From: Mesaphorura yosii
Taxonomy: Eukaryota; Arthropoda; Collembola; Poduromorpha; Tullbergiidae
Assembly: GCA_009869945.1 (NCBI GenBank)
Contig: WIXG01000051.1
Location: forward strand, 1 to 64,000
Length of the DNA: 64,000 bases
Direction of reading: 5' to 3'
The translations under genes and the position numbers were made by a program. Shown one piece after another: positions 33,990 to 47,447 of this stretch. Below the pieces are notes generated by a model. It saw only the letters and a program-made list of their open reading frames with translations, did not search any database and had not been told where the DNA came from. The first letter of the stretch is position 1, and every line of letters begins with the position of its first letter.

Positions 33990-36900
33990 ATGGGTCACCT
34001 GGTGCTTCTCAAGACGTTTACCAATTCCGCCCCAACCGGGCTTCCAAGTGCGCTCCAGAAACTAAAGTACCTCTGTGGTTCGCGATATTTTTCCGCGCAG
34101 TCAGAAAGCAAGAACAAAGTTGAATATAAACCGATCCGAAGCGTGCTGGTTGCTAATCGAGGTATGAGGCGACACGCACATGTATGACGATTATGACTTA
34201 TCACTTTCATCTAAAATGGATGTATGCACTTTCAGGTGAAATTGCAATCAGGGTGTTCAGAGCATGTTCGGAGCTTGGAATTCGCTCCGTCGCAATTTAC
34301 TCGGAGCAGGACAAAATGCACATGCACAGGCAAAAGGCTGACGAGTCATACTTAATCGGAAAAGGATTGGCTCCAGTACAAGCCTACCTGAATATTCCTG
34401 AGATTGTAAAAATTGCAAAGGTAAGGCATATATATTTACGATGGTATTCCTGTGCACGTTGGGTCTTATCATTTCAACGATTTTCACGCTTTCAGGAGAA
34501 TAATGTGGACGCTATTCATCCCGGATACGGTTTCCTGTCAGAACGGCCTGAATTTGCTCAAGCCTGCATTGATGCAGGAATTAGGTTTATTGGTCCGAGT
34601 CCCGATGTTGTGCACAAAATGGGTGATAAAGTAATCGCGAGAGAAACCGCGATCACCGCAGGTGGGCTACTCCGATGTGTTATGATGTTGCGATTCTTTA
34701 ACTGAAAATCACTGAACACTTCAGGTGTGGCGGTTGTCCCCGGAACGCCAGGACCTATTACAACGGCAGAAGAGGCTCTTGATTTCTGCAACAAGCATCA
34801 TCTCCCCGTGATTTTCAAGGCAGCGTACGGAGGAGGTGGAAGAGGAATGCGAGTGGTAAAAAAACTCGAGGTACTGGGCTTGATTGTCTTGGAGAGTTAA
34901 GCGTTCTTTGCTCTGAAGAACTCCCAATGTTATCTTCTTTATAGGAAGTTGAGCAAATGTTCAAACTCGCCAGCTCTGAAGCCCTTGCTGCATTTGGCAA
35001 CGGAGCCATGTTTATTGAGAAATTCATCGAGAAACCACGACACATTGAGTAAGTTCAATTCGTACGAGAGGGCAATTTAATCAACTCCATCGTACAAGCA
35101 GACTGATTCCTCATTAGGGTTCAAATACTTGGTGACAAAGCCGGAAATGTCGTTCACTTGTATGAGAGAGATTGCTCCGTGCAAAGAAGACATCAAAAGG
35201 TTGTTGAGATTGCTCCGGCTCCGCTTTTGGACCCAATCATTCGTGACAAAATGACAGCCGATGCCGTAAGGCTTGCTAAGCTTGTTGGTTACGAAAATGC
35301 TGGAACTGTCGAATTTCTGCTGGATAACAAAGGGAATTATTACTTCATCGAAGTCAATGCTAGGCTGCAAGTTGAGCACACCGTGACAGAGGAAGTAACG
35401 GGGTACGTAATTAATTATTCAGTACGAAACTGTTTTTGCAAAACTGATGTATACGTCCTTCTTCCTCTTATTACTCAGGGTTGATTTAGTTCAATCTCAA
35501 ATTCGTGTAGCTGAAGGAATGACTCTTCCAGAGTTGGGCTTGAAGCAAGAAAATATCAGCGTTGACGGTTGCTCGATCCAATGCCGTGTGACTACGGAAG
35601 ATCCAGCCAAGGGTTTCCAGCCAGATACGGGTAGGATCGAGGTCTTCCGAAGTGGTGAAGGAATGGGCATTCGATTGGATGGAGCCTCAGCATTCGCCGG
35701 AGCCATCATATCGCCATATTACGATTCACTGCTAGTCAAAGTAATTTCACATGCTGGAGATTTGGCGTCCTCAGCTGCGAAAATGAGTCGGGCGTTGCGA
35801 GAGTTTCGAGTGCGAGGGGTCAAGGTTGGTTTGTGTATTCGTTATTTTGTAAATTCGGTATTAATTTATAATTTGCAATTTAAGACTAATATTCCATACC
35901 TGTTGAATGTGGTTGAAAACCAAAAATTCTTGAGCGGAACGCTCGACACCCATTTTATCGATGAACACCCTCAACTCTTTGACTTCACACCCAGCCAGAA
36001 TCGAGGACAAAAACTATTGGCTTATCTTGGAGAAGTTTTGGTGAATGGGCCAACTACTGTCTTGGCCACTGATCTCAAACCATCCGAAATTCATCCAGCA
36101 ATTCCGGAAATCGAACACGGTTAGGCGATTTGGTTAAAATCATTCCTGGTACGAAATATAACCAAGCTTCAACATGCAGGTGACCCGCCGCAGGGACTCA
36201 GAGCAATTTTTCTCAGAGAAGGGCCCGAAGCTTTCGCGAAAGCAGTTAGGGAAAGGGAAGGCCTTCTCCTTATGGACACCACCTACAGAGATGCCCACCA
36301 GTCCCTTTTAGCAACGCGAGTTCGAACATACGACCTTCTGCAAATCTCGCCATTTGTCTCGCACAATTTTTCACAGCTGTACAGCTTGGAAAATTGGGGT
36401 GGTGCTACGTTTGACGTTGCAATGAGATTCCTGCACGAGTGTAGCTGGGAGCGCTTGGAAGAAATGCGAAAGCTGATTCCAAACATTCCCTTCCAGGTAT
36501 GAACTTCGTCCGATATAAATCTTCCAAGTTAATTCGCTTGGAAAATGTTGCTGATGATTGCATTACAGATGCTTCTCCGCGGTGCTAATGCAGTTGGCTA
36601 CACAAACTATCCGGACAATGCTGTCTTCAAGTGAGAACGGTTTCATTGCGAAGATGGTAATTAATGGTTCTGTGTACGAAACTTAATCAGTTCATGCTTA
36701 ATTAAAGGTTTTGCGAGCTGGCTGTCAAATGTGGCATGGACATTTTTCGAGTGTTTGATTCGCTGAACTATCTTCCAAATCTGGTAGATAATCACTGATT
36801 AACTTTACAAGGCACCATAAACAAGAAATTGTACGCTTTGTAGATATTGGGCATGGAAGCTGCGGGAAAGGCTGGAGGAATAGTTGAGGCCGCAATTTCT

Positions 36901-39002
36901 TATTCTGGTGACATTTCAAATCCTAATCGGAAGAAGTATGATCTTAACTACTATCTCAACTTGTCCGACGAGCTGGTCAAGGCTGGAACTCATGTGTTGT
37001 GTATCAAGGTATGGAATTCACGACTGATGACTGATTGATGACGAATATATGAGGACGAGGTGTCGGGAACCGGGAAATGCGCCCTTGATAACAATGCTTT
37101 ATTTTCTGAAGGACATGGCCGGTCTGCTGAAACCACAGAGTGCAAATCTCCTCATTTCGGCGTTGAGAGCACGCCATCCCAAAGTACCAATTCACGTAAG
37201 TACAACTTCAGTATCTGGAATATCTTTATTAATATCAGCTAATGAAAATCTTTCGTCACGTTTTTCTCTTCGCAGGTGCATACACATGGTAAGTTCGCTT
37301 GTTCCCTCTTTGTCGTTGTCTTTAAATGATCTCAACACCTATTAATTATTGTGCTTCTAGACACTTCTGGAGCTGGAGTGGCAAGCATGCTTGAATGCGC
37401 CAGAGCTGGAGCTGATGTGGTGGATGTTGCGTAAGAGCCTGAAAAAACGAAATCGTCGCATGCATCGCGTGCTTGAAATTGTGATTTCGCATCGTCTGTA
37501 CTTCTTTGTAGCGTTGACTCCATGAGTGGCATGACATCTCAGCCGTCGATGGGTGCTCTTGTAGCATCACTACAAAATACTCCACTGGACACAAACTTCA
37601 AGTTGGAAGACATTAGCAAATATTCAGCTTATTGGGAGCAGACTAGATTGCTCTACGCGCCATTCGAGTGCACAACGACAATGAAGGCAGGAAATGCGGA
37701 CGTTTACCTTAACGAGATTCCTGGAGGGCAATATACTAACCTGGTGCGCATTGAAATTAAGTATACTGAGACGGCGATTGTCTTCGACAATGAAAATAAC
37801 AATGCCTAATATTATTTTAAGCAATTCCAAGCGTACTCATTGGGATTGGCAGAACACTTTGAGGAAATTAAGGCTGCGTACCGGGAAGCAAATTTGTTGC
37901 TGGGAGACATAATCAAGGTAAAAGTTACACTACTATTGTGACCTTACATTAGATGTTATGAATTGAACCTTTGTGCAGGTAACGCCATCGTCGAAAGTAG
38001 TAGGGGATCTGGCACAGTTTATGGTGCAGAATGATTTGACCGCAAAGGATGTGGAAGAGCGAGCTGAGGAGCTGAGTTTCCCCAAGTCGGTTGTGGAATT
38101 CATGCAGGGTAAGGTTCTAAATCTTACGTATTGTCTGATTGCAGTCGTACTAAATAATCCATTATAATATAAAAGGATTCATTGGCCAGCCCCATCAAGG
38201 ATTCCCCGAGCCTCTCCGCTCAAAAATTCTGAAGGACCTGAAGCCAATCGAAGGTCGACCGGGAGCGTCGATGGAACCCTTCGACTTCAAGAAAGCCAAA
38301 GACCACCTTGTTGAGACATACGGCAGTCGTATCCGAGATGTTGATGTTATGAGCTATGCGATGTACCCACAAGTAGCAGAGGAATTTTTCGCGTTCAGGA
38401 ATCAGTACGGGCCGGTTGACAAGTTGGACACCAGAATATTCTTAACTGGGCCAAAATCTGGAGAAGAATTTGAGGTCACATTGCAAAAGGGAAAAACAAT
38501 TCACATAAAGAATTTGGCAGTCTCTGCTGATCTGACACCGAAGGGAATGCGGGAAGTGTTTTTCGAATTTAATGGACAAATGAGATCTGTTTTTGTCAGA
38601 GATAAGAAGGCGGTTAAGGTATGAACTCGTCAACAAGAAAAGTAATCTCAGATTGATGCGATGCTCATAAAATGATTTCGCAATTACAGGAGCTTCATAT
38701 TCACCCGAAAGCAGACAAGTCTGTCAAGGGTTCAGTCGGTGCTCCAATGCCCGGTTCAGTTATCGATATCCGTGTGAAGGAAGGCGACATGGTCGAAAAG
38801 GGAACACCACTTGTTGTTTTATCAGGTATGACTTCGTATATTGCATCTACGACATAACAAGTTAAATCATATATTACTTGTCGTTCTAGCCATGAAAATG
38901 GAGATGATCGTTCAAGCCAATGTTTCCGGGAAGATTAAGAAAATTCATGTTCAGAATGGCTTGAAACTGGAAGGAGAAGACTTAATTTTAGAAATCGAGT
39001 AA
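33990..39002 (+). CDS. PC: Pyruvate carboxylase, mitochondrial, 1191 aa
   Basis: Biotin enzyme converting pyruvate, bicarbonate and ATP to oxaloacetate for gluconeogenesis, lipogenesis and TCA refilling. Twenty-one exons from 33990-34161 to 38890-39002, all in phase, total length close to human PC (1178 aa). An N-terminal basic, hydroxylated leader (about residues 1-40) suits mitochondrial import. The biotin carboxylase domain has [20 protein letters not shown], the ATP-grasp [10 protein letters not shown] and [11 protein letters not shown]. The carboxyltransferase domain has [28 protein letters not shown] and HVHTHDTSGAG. The tetramerisation region precedes the biotinyl domain with the attachment lysine in AMKMEM. 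A 13-nt exon (37276-37288) encodes the start of the metal-binding HTH. Nothing suggests loss of function. Confidence 0.98.
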
Positions 39003-39490
39003 TTTTTCGTACCTTGGTTGCTGAAGTCCACTTTTTTTAAAGCTAATTTGCTAGTTGTGTTTAAGATCTTACCTAAGACTTTACACCTTTAAGTTTAGAA
39101 AATAGTCTCCATTTGATTTCTGAGATCGATGTGTTTTCTCTGAACCGTGTAAATTACTAGAAAGTTGAATTCGACGGTGCTACCTAATACTAAGATAAGC
39201 GTCAAACTCTATTGATTTTCATTCCTAATTCCTTGTCCTGCAAGAAAATGTTTATTTGCCATTATCTTGGGCTACGTTCATGATGAAGTAATTATCGAAT
39301 GACAATATTGTTAGAAAAATCACAACCATCGTGACAATAATCACTGTACCTTAAGATCCAATAGTCTAGAAGATATATAAATGCAACATCATAACTCCAA
39401 GTCATCGTGATTCATTGCTTGACTGGCATCGCTGAGATCGATAACAAGACGATGGTCACCGATTAAATAAGAGAAATCAGATCTGCACGT
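39003..39490. other. Convergent 3' UTRs of PC and the helical orphan
   Basis: A+T-rich, no open frame of note. Presumed 3' UTRs of both converging genes. Confidence 0.45.
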
Positions 39491-41217
39491 TTATAATTCA
39501 TCATGTTTTCGTTGGTCCTCGCGCTCCTTGTGGTTCAGTTCTTCGAAGTATTTATGGTACACTTTTGTGGCTGCTAATCTGGCCTCACTAAGCTTTTCAC
39601 TCTCCCCCCAAGCATCAAACACGCGCTGAATGAGTTTATCCTCTTCGTTTTCGATCTGAAATGTTTAACAGAAGTTGCAGCCCAGATGACGCGGAACGTC
39701 AGTGAACAATTATGCTTAGTTTTAATACCGCTTCGTCCAAGTCAATTTTGAGAAATTGATCTTCCATGCTGAGTATCTTCTTGCTTGTGACTCCAACCAC
39801 GTGGGACAGTGCTATTTTGTTTTTGGCAATGAAAGCTGGAATCACTTCGTAATATAACTCGTGTACTTTCTCTGCAAGCTTATAAGCATCCAACACGTCC
39901 TTGTCATTTGCGGCAACGGCCTGTTTTTGGGATGTGTAATACAACGTTAGATCGAACCGTTGAAATCGGTCTAAAAAATTAAACCACTTACCTCCAGTTC
40001 CAAGTCATGACAGTTTTTATACAGGTTATGGAGCCTCGTCAGTTTGTCTGCGTATTCTACATCTTCTAGTCGGGCTGATTCTTCAATATCTGACCCTGGT
40101 ATACTTTCCGGGAACAATTTCTTCTCTGCCAGTACTATCGAACTGTCAATAAAGTCGTCTAACATATGCTCACGCACAGCTTCTAAATCAGTTTTTAACG
40201 ATTCGTATTCTTCCTTCGCTTTGTCCAACACTTGATTTGCCTGCATCAAATACACGAACAGTAGTTACTAATGGCAGTATTGAATTGACTGGCGTACTAA
40301 TTGTGCGTATTATTACATTTAGGTAAGCGCCCGGTTTCGCCATATCCAAAGTTTCTTTTAGTTCTTCAGAGTGGTCGAGAGACTTCTGGTAAATATTGTC
40401 AAATATTTTCTTAGCGTCTTTTCGCGTGGTCGAATCTTTAAGAAGTTTTTCGACCCTCTTGTATTCTTTGGTAAGAGCTTGGGTATGAATGATCAGTTTG
40501 TCCACTTTGTCCATAGTTTCACCAAATGGGTCATATCGAGCCAATCTATTAAACTATCGATGAACATTATGAGTAACGGATTTTGCGAATGCGTTTAACG
40601 AATGAAGTGTAGCGCTTACTTTCTCCTGAAGAGTTTCGATGAGATTGTAGAACTTTACCAACTTCTCCATTAGCGTTGCGGCTAAGAATGCGCTTTCGTT
40701 TTGTCTCTCGTAAATCTCATCGTCTAGCGAAGTACAACGATACAAGAAAGCTAACGTCATGATAGCACAAAGAGAAACCGGTCGATCCACTAAGGTCCAC
40801 ATCGTCAAAATCCAAGAAATGTTTCTATCCTGATCCTGAAAATAGGAAGTTAATTCGGTGGACGAGATTACGGTGAAAATTTTTAATACTGTTTTCGTGA
40901 GATTGATAGGTTCCCACCAGCCACATTCGAATTTTCATTCTTTGTTATATTATGAAACAAAAAACACGTTCATGGGTCTCATCGTTTAATCATCTTACTT
41001 TTGACATTTCCGTTCGGTTGGATCAAAGTTTAAAGAATGGTACCCCGTCCTTAATATGGTCTTCTATGCCTTGTGTCCAAAGCCAATAAGCAACACCTAA
41101 TAGGTGTCGCGCTGAATTATGCACGGGTCGCAGAAGGTAGAGCATTTGTCTATAAGCAACTTCCATTGGAACAATGGCTTTGGCAATGGAAGCGATTGTC
41201 TGGGAACAATTCGCCAT
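39491..41217 (-). CDS. Orphan all-helical protein, 410 aa
   Basis: I do not recognise a family. Six exons right to left: 41044-41217, 40620-40835, 40553 to 40317, 39992-40240, 39729-39920, 39491-39655. All five introns are phase 0, which makes the model robust. Residues 1-60 are amphipathic with few charges (AKAIVPMEVAYRQMLYLLRP). A hydrophobic stretch at about 67-95 (WILTMWTLVDRPVSLCAIMTLAFL) may be membrane-associated. From about residue 105 to the end the chain is strongly helical and charged (VDKLIIHTQALTKEYKRVEK, DKAKEEYESLKTDLEAVREH), probably coiled coil, ending KEREDQRKHDEL. It shares a short divergent promoter with the ING gene. The HDEL-like last four residues resemble an ER retention signal, but no signal peptide is obvious. 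Confidence 0.75.
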
Positions 41218-41719
41218 CAGGCAATTTTACACCGTAAGAACCGGAAGTATGTCAGGCAGATAATGGTGTAAATTACAAATATTACGCCGAGTTGTACCAA
41301 CCTAAGTTAACTATAATCGCCGGCTAAACTCCGACTTATGAGAATTGCGTTGTACCAGCGAAAACTAAGTTTCATTTTTAGCCTAATTTTGGTTTAACCT
41401 TAATCAGTCAAGGCCGGTCGGTCAACTACGTTAATCTGAGAATGACGTAATTACTCTTTGTTCGAACGATTCTCATTCTTGCCATGTTGCGTTGTTCGCT
41501 TGGCATGGTTTTGGTACGTAGTCCAAAAACCGCAGCTTGTTTAATTCAACTCGAAAAGGTGAGAAAGTTGCATTTCGACGGCTAACGTTAATCCGTGAGT
41601 TTAACTTCGACTTCACTTATTTCGGCACAAATTCTTTAACTTTTGCAGGTCTAATTGATTGTCTGTCTATCACTTGCCAAGTATTCGGCACAGGAAAAAC
41701 GTACCCGAAACTGCCAACG
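41218..41719. promoter_or_regulatory. Bidirectional promoter and ING 5' UTR intron
   Basis: The helical orphan starts at 41217 going left; the ING leader begins to the right. An ING leader intron (41559-41648, 90 nt: aaaag|gtgaga ... tttgcag|gt) leaves the ATG at 41720 as the start. At most about 300 bases hold both promoters. A TATA-like motif is not evident. Confidence 0.5.
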
Positions 41720-43250
41720 ATGGAAGCCGTATACTCAACAACCTACGTGGAAGACTATCTAGATGCAGTAGTCGATCTTCCTGATGATCTGCAGAAACAT
41801 TTGTCGCGTGTGAAAGAGTATGACGCAGAGAGCAATCGTAAGTTGTAATCAGACTCTACATTACCAGTATTTATAATTTATTCATAGTTTGTGTTTACGA
41901 ATACGAATGTGTTTTGAACTTGGTATGTAGGTCATGTGAAAGAAGTTGAGCGTCTTATGGACATGCTCTTGTCATTAAAGCAAAAAAATGATCCAGACGC
42001 TGAAGCTGCATCAATTTCCATCTCTACAATGGTTCAGAGCTTGTTAGTTCGAACACAGGAAATTGGCGATCAAAAATTGGGAGTTATACAACAAATTCAG
42101 GACATATTGGAGAATAAGACGTCTCAGTTAGATCTTGATCAAAAGAAGTCCGGCATTGGTAAGCTGCTGTTCTTCCTTCTTAATAACTTAATACTTGATA
42201 ACCAAGTCATATTTCTCATACGCGTTTGCTTTAAAATGAAAAACTCTCAACCCGAAAATTCCGCTATCTGTAACTGATCATTCACGAAACTGTTTTTCGA
42301 ATATAGTCCCATTTCCCATTTTGCAACGTTTTTGTGGGACAGATAAGCAACTTCCTTTCTCCCCGAGTTTCTAACTTTTGCATATGAAAATTTGTAAAAT
42401 ATCTACTGCATTTCGATTTTTCGATATTTTAAGTGCAAATCCTATACTTACGTTCTCCAGACTCGGTGACAGTGGAGCACGAGCCAACGGAGCCACCAAC
42501 GAACGTTGAACTTTCTGAAAAGAAGCGAGTCCGACGAGCCCGGCATGATGTACTCGTACCAGCTTCTTCAGGTCCGGCAGCAATGGGAGCAACGTCCTAC
42601 GTCGATCAGGCGTCGACTGATACAGAACCATACATCATGATGCCGGCCACTCCATCTACTTCTCATGCTGCCACGACTTCAATTCAGCACTACATTCCTC
42701 CAGCCAAACCAGGGTCCAGTTCCGCATTCAACATGGAAAAGACGCTAGAGAAGGAGCGTGGCAGCTGGGGAGCACACAATGAGAAGACACCCGCAAATGC
42801 CAGAAGTGCAGCAGCCAAGGGCAAGCAAGACAAGAAGACGACCGAACCTGAGAAGAAGAAACACTACAAGCGCCGTAAGGCCAACGCTAAACAAACGGGC
42901 AGTTCCAATTCACCACCCAACAACTTACAAATGGATCCCGATGAGCCGACATATTGTCTCTGTGATCAGGTACTGCCTGTCTCTTTGACCTTAAGTTGCT
43001 AATTGAAAAGTGCAATTATAAACTTTTGATTATTTGATTTTAGGTCTCGTACGGCGATATGATTGGATGTGACAATGATCTGTGTCCAATTGAGTGGTTT
43101 CATTTCTCGTGTGTGTCATTAACTACCAAACCGAAGGGAAAATGGTACTGCCCCAAATGTCGTGGTGAGCGGGCAACATTAATGAAACCCAAGGCTCTCT
43201 TCCTCAAAGAGCTTGAAAAATATAATCGCGAAAAAGAGGAAAAGGCATGA
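41720..43250 (+). CDS. ING1: Inhibitor of growth (ING1/2 type) PHD protein, 353 aa
   Basis: Chromatin reader subunit of histone deacetylase (Sin3) complexes that binds H3K4me3. Exons: 41720-41837, 41931-42158, 42461-42969, 43044-43250. The N-terminal ING helix domain (about residues 10-115) includes [20 protein letters not shown] and [11 protein letters not shown]...DILENKT, closest to ING1/2. A long Ser/Pro/Ala-rich linker with basic blocks ([12 protein letters not shown]) precedes the C-terminal PHD finger with the C4HC3 pattern: [32 protein letters not shown]. All zinc ligands and the aromatic-cage Tyr/Trp are present. ING1 versus ING2 cannot be told apart here. AATAAA at 43454-43459. Confidence 0.95.
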
Positions 43251-44133
43251 GTGCCAACTCCTCGGTGGCATTCATTTGCTTGTACTGTTGAATTTACTAC
43301 ATATTCAAATGTTGTAATGTATATTTTTCACTTCTTCCGGGCGGTGTGAGCATGGTCATATGGTGTCAACCCAATAATCCAAAGTTTATCAATATATTGT
43401 ATACTATACGTCATTTATCGTCAATGAACTTTGAACAATGTTTACTGTCAATGAATAAATAATGGTTTCAAGAACAACACGTGTTTTTAGCAGAAATCGC
43501 CTTTGTTGATCACGCGAAATGCAAAATGCGTAGTCATTCGAAAGAGAAGACCGCTTACCGCGAGTGCAAATGATTTATAACACGTCAGTTTAGCCAAGCT
43601 ATTTGACACATGAAAACGAACAGATTGAGCGGAGTCAACGAAGGAGAAAGTTTCATTTGAACTGATTGTTTTGAATGAGACTGGTCTCATAATTTTGTGT
43701 ACATTTTAGACAATTTTTATGCTTTAAGTAAATGTAATCAGTGGACGAATTCCTCAAGGTGCCTACGTCCTTCCTTTGCCAGAATTTGTCGGTATAAGAT
43801 GTCACAATTTCGCAAAACCGCAAACCATGGGTCGTGACATCAATTCAATCGACTGAACATGATAAGTGGCGTAAGTTGTAATAATTATCTGAATCAATGG
43901 ATTGCCCACTTTTAATTGCTAATATATACAGCTAGTAGAAGTGGACGTAGAGGCTGGAGTTGTGGCGTTCCAGTTATGACTTTCCCAAGTCGTCGCTCGC
44001 AACGAACGTAAACCGAACTGACGTGATCAATTCAAGAAAACTAAAGGAGCAAAGGCTATTTTACTTCAGGACCCACCTAAGCAAATAGCAGGCAGATTGC
44101 GTCATATTCATCGAAACTTCGGACTCAGTTATT
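43251..44133 (+). other. ING 3' UTR and ERO1 5' flank
   Basis: Contains the ING poly(A) signal. The minus-strand frame 43487-43690 shows no family signal. No other gene. Confidence 0.45.
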
Positions 44134-46390
44134 ATGTGGAAGAGAATATCAGCGATTATTTCAGTTGCAATTTTGGCAGTATTATTGTTCTACTTCTTCA
44201 CTTCATATCAAGATTCAAGAAATGTATCAAAATCCTCGTCACGAAAGCCTCATTCGAAGAACAGTCGGAATGACTTCGTCAGCTTTCGGAAGTCACCAAT
44301 AGCATCCAGCGGTGGCGAGGACAGTTGCTTCTGTCAGGTGAGTTGAATGTGATAATGCTTTTTGTTCTAATGAGGTGATAACTTGGCAGATCAACAGTCA
44401 GAGTTCATGATATTTTTGTACTTTGCAGCTTCAAGGAGCTATCGACGATTGCACGTGCAATATTGATACAGTAGATAGATTCAATAACTACAAAATTTAT
44501 CCAAGATTGCAGTCATTACTGCGTAAAGACTACTTCCGATACTTTCAGGTACTAATTTCGAGATTACTTGCCAACTTTTGCGAAACAGACACCGGCTTAA
44601 TCGAAAACTTTTTGCCCTCTTCTGCATCCTGCTTATCCAGATAAATTTAAAGCGAGAGTGTCCTTTCTGGAAAGATGATGGGCAATGTGTGTTGGAGAAT
44701 TGCCAAGTCAGAGAATGTCGAGAGGTATCTTGCAGCTTTGGAATCTGAGGGCCTTTAGGGTGATTTTCATGTCTACTTCTTTGTGTGATGTTTAGGATGA
44801 AGTTCCGACAGGACTAAGGGTAGACCATGATAACACTTCTAAGAAGAAGGACACACGAGGAGACGATTCGGTTAGCCCCTCCTTACAGGCGTTCAAAATT
44901 TATGTAATTATATGAATGGTAATCTTGATATTTGATATGGTTTCTGTTGTCCTAGAAGAAAGAGTCAGATGGAGTGATTCCATGCAATGAAGATTTAGGA
45001 TACTTAAACACATCCATCAGGTACTGTCACCATCTAATATTTCGCATTAAGAACATGAAATATGCCAGATTAATTGTATCTAACACAATATGCAGTGAAC
45101 AATCACAAGAGGGGTTTGAACGATGGAAGGAATACGATAACTCACTGGTAGACTTCTGCTCAGTTCGAGACGACGAAATTGACCCCGATTTGCAGTATGT
45201 GGATCTACTATTAAACCCAGAGCGGTTTACAGGATACAACGGCCCTTCTGCGCATCGTGTTTGGGGTTCTATTTATAATGAGAATTGTTTCAAGTAAGTA
45301 ATCGGGCTGCCTTTTTTATTTTTGACGATTCAACCATAACATTCTTTATAAATAGGCAAGGAGAGAGTCTGGGCCCATTTGGATCTGCAAATGACGATGG
45401 TAAACAAAACATTTGAACAATGCAGTAAAAGTAATTCGGAACAATAATGGCTAATGGTAAATTACTCGTGCTGCAGAATTCTGTATTGAGAAACGAACTT
45501 TCTACCGTTCAATTTCTGGGATGCATGCAAGTATAAATATACACCTGAGCGCAAAATATTTTCTTGCTGCGGGTATGAGAAGCACTATCACTTAAACATG
45601 TCAGCATTCGGCATCCATAACTGAATTTTATTCAAAATTCTAGGTCCCAAGAATACTTTCTTAAGTTTGAAGCATGAAAATTTATGGGGTCCAAATATAA
45701 CTGAATTTCGAAGTCACTTCGACAGTACGCTAACGAACGGGCAAAGTCCGGCCTGGCTCAAGAATTTATACTTTTTATACCTGTTGGAGCTAAAAGCAAT
45801 TTGGAAATTGGGACCATTCCTCCGCTCATTTGATCTTTACACTGGAAATTCTGCAGAGGATGTCGATGTCAAAGCCGCGGTTCAAGATTTGCTTGGCGTA
45901 ATTGAAAGTTTTCCATCTCATTTTGAAGAGAAAGCTCTTTTCTCAAGAAAGGATGCCATGAAATTGAAAAGCGATTTTCACGAGCGATTTACGAACATAA
46001 CCAGAATTATGGATTGTGTTGGGTGTCAAAAATGCAAATTGTGGGGCAAACTGCAGGTCAGAATTACCAAGCTGTGTAGTTAGTTTTTAATACTTTTAGT
46101 GTTTGCAATACAGCTGTTTTAATTTCAGATTAAAGGACTGGGGACAGCTTTAAGAATATTATTTACAGAGCCATTCAAGTTGAAGGACATTGCTAATTCG
46201 TTTAGCAGAAATGAAATTGTGGCACTTATAAACGGGTTTGGCAAGTAAGTATCAAAAGCTATCTAGCTAAAATGATCGCAGAAATACTTGAGTTCTATCT
46301 TGCAGGTTGTCGGAAAGCATTTACGAGTTGGACAATTTACGACAATTAAGCAAGACTGCTGGAATAGGTGATTTTAATTTTAAGAGATAG
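44134..46390 (+). CDS. ERO1: Endoplasmic oxidoreductin ERO1, 499 aa
   Basis: FAD-dependent ER oxidase that reoxidises protein disulfide isomerase and passes electrons to oxygen. Eleven exons from 44134-44337 to 46306-46390. The N-terminal hydrophobic segment ([17 protein letters not shown]) is a signal anchor or signal peptide. The shuttle-cysteine region has [15 protein letters not shown] and [10 protein letters not shown]...NCQVREC. FAD-site blocks include [36 protein letters not shown] and [15 protein letters not shown]. The active-site disulfide is in [16 protein letters not shown] (C-x2-C-x2-C). Acidic/basic low-complexity insert at about 140-160 ([15 protein letters not shown]) is lineage-specific. 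Length fits (human ERO1A 468). The 3' UTR runs about 750 bases to AATAAA at 47141. Confidence 0.97.
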
Positions 46391-47447
46391 TTTCTATGTA
46401 GCAATGACGGGTTTCACCTGACAAATCATTACGCCACTGAAGAACTTGGAACTATAGAGGTTACGTCTTTTAAAGCAATTTATTTGCTAGCAATTTTTCA
46501 AGGTAGCTCTATAGAATTCTATTTTCAACAATCTTTGAACTACTTCACAACCTTATGCAACCTTTAGTCACTTTCTACTTATAATTTAACTTATCTCGCC
46601 TTGCGTTCACCGTTCATAAGCGATGGTTCTATGGCACAAGTATAACCCTTCACCTAGCAGAAATTGTTTTTGAAGCCAAAGATTTAGTGAATTGTCAGAA
46701 ACTGAATATGAAATTATGTTGCAAATCTGGAGATTAAGGGAGCAAGTTGCAGTATTACTGGTGTCTATTAAAAATTTGATCAGGGAACCCGTTTCTTCAT
46801 AGAATTAATATAGTTAAGACTGCGATTGGTTAGGAGTTTTTATACTATTTCGCAACTATGGATGTTGACTTTGCATAACTGGTTCTACCAACATTTTAAC
46901 ATTGTGATATATAATGAATGAAACGCACAAGCGCTCAATTTGATAATCCTTTTCGCGTGATATTCATGTATTATTTGCTGCACTCGAAACTCACGCTGCA
47001 ATGAAAGAGTTGGGTAATGTAGTTGTTTCGTTGAATCTGTACTCTGCACATTACTTTGTTGTTAAATAGAAATATGTACCTGGCTTGTGTTATTTATTTG
47101 TCCATTTTGAGCTGTTTCGTTTTGAAGATCTATTTTCATAAATAAAAAATGCAAGAGAAAGAGATTGTGTCATGTCATTTTTATTGCATTCGACAAAATT
47201 CCATGCGTCGTCGTCCGGTTTCTCAGCCAAAATGTTTACATTTCTTCAAGTTTCAGTTATCAGTCTCTGCACCAGACAACTCTTACTTGATTAACTCTAG
47301 ATTAGCGGTACTAGTGCGTGAAATTACGGCTAGAAACTCTTATATGTACAATATAACCTAGTACAAAGCACAAATGTAGCGTGGTGTCGTACTTGCTAAG
47401 CTAAATTATCTAAAATAGTGATGTCAATGTTTATTGCATTCAGGTAT
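46391..47447 (+). other. ERO1 3' UTR and flank
   Basis: Very A+T-rich, no open frame above background. AATAAA at 47141-47146 is the likely ERO1 poly(A) signal. A frame at 47149-47361 follows it and has no motif. Confidence 0.5.
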
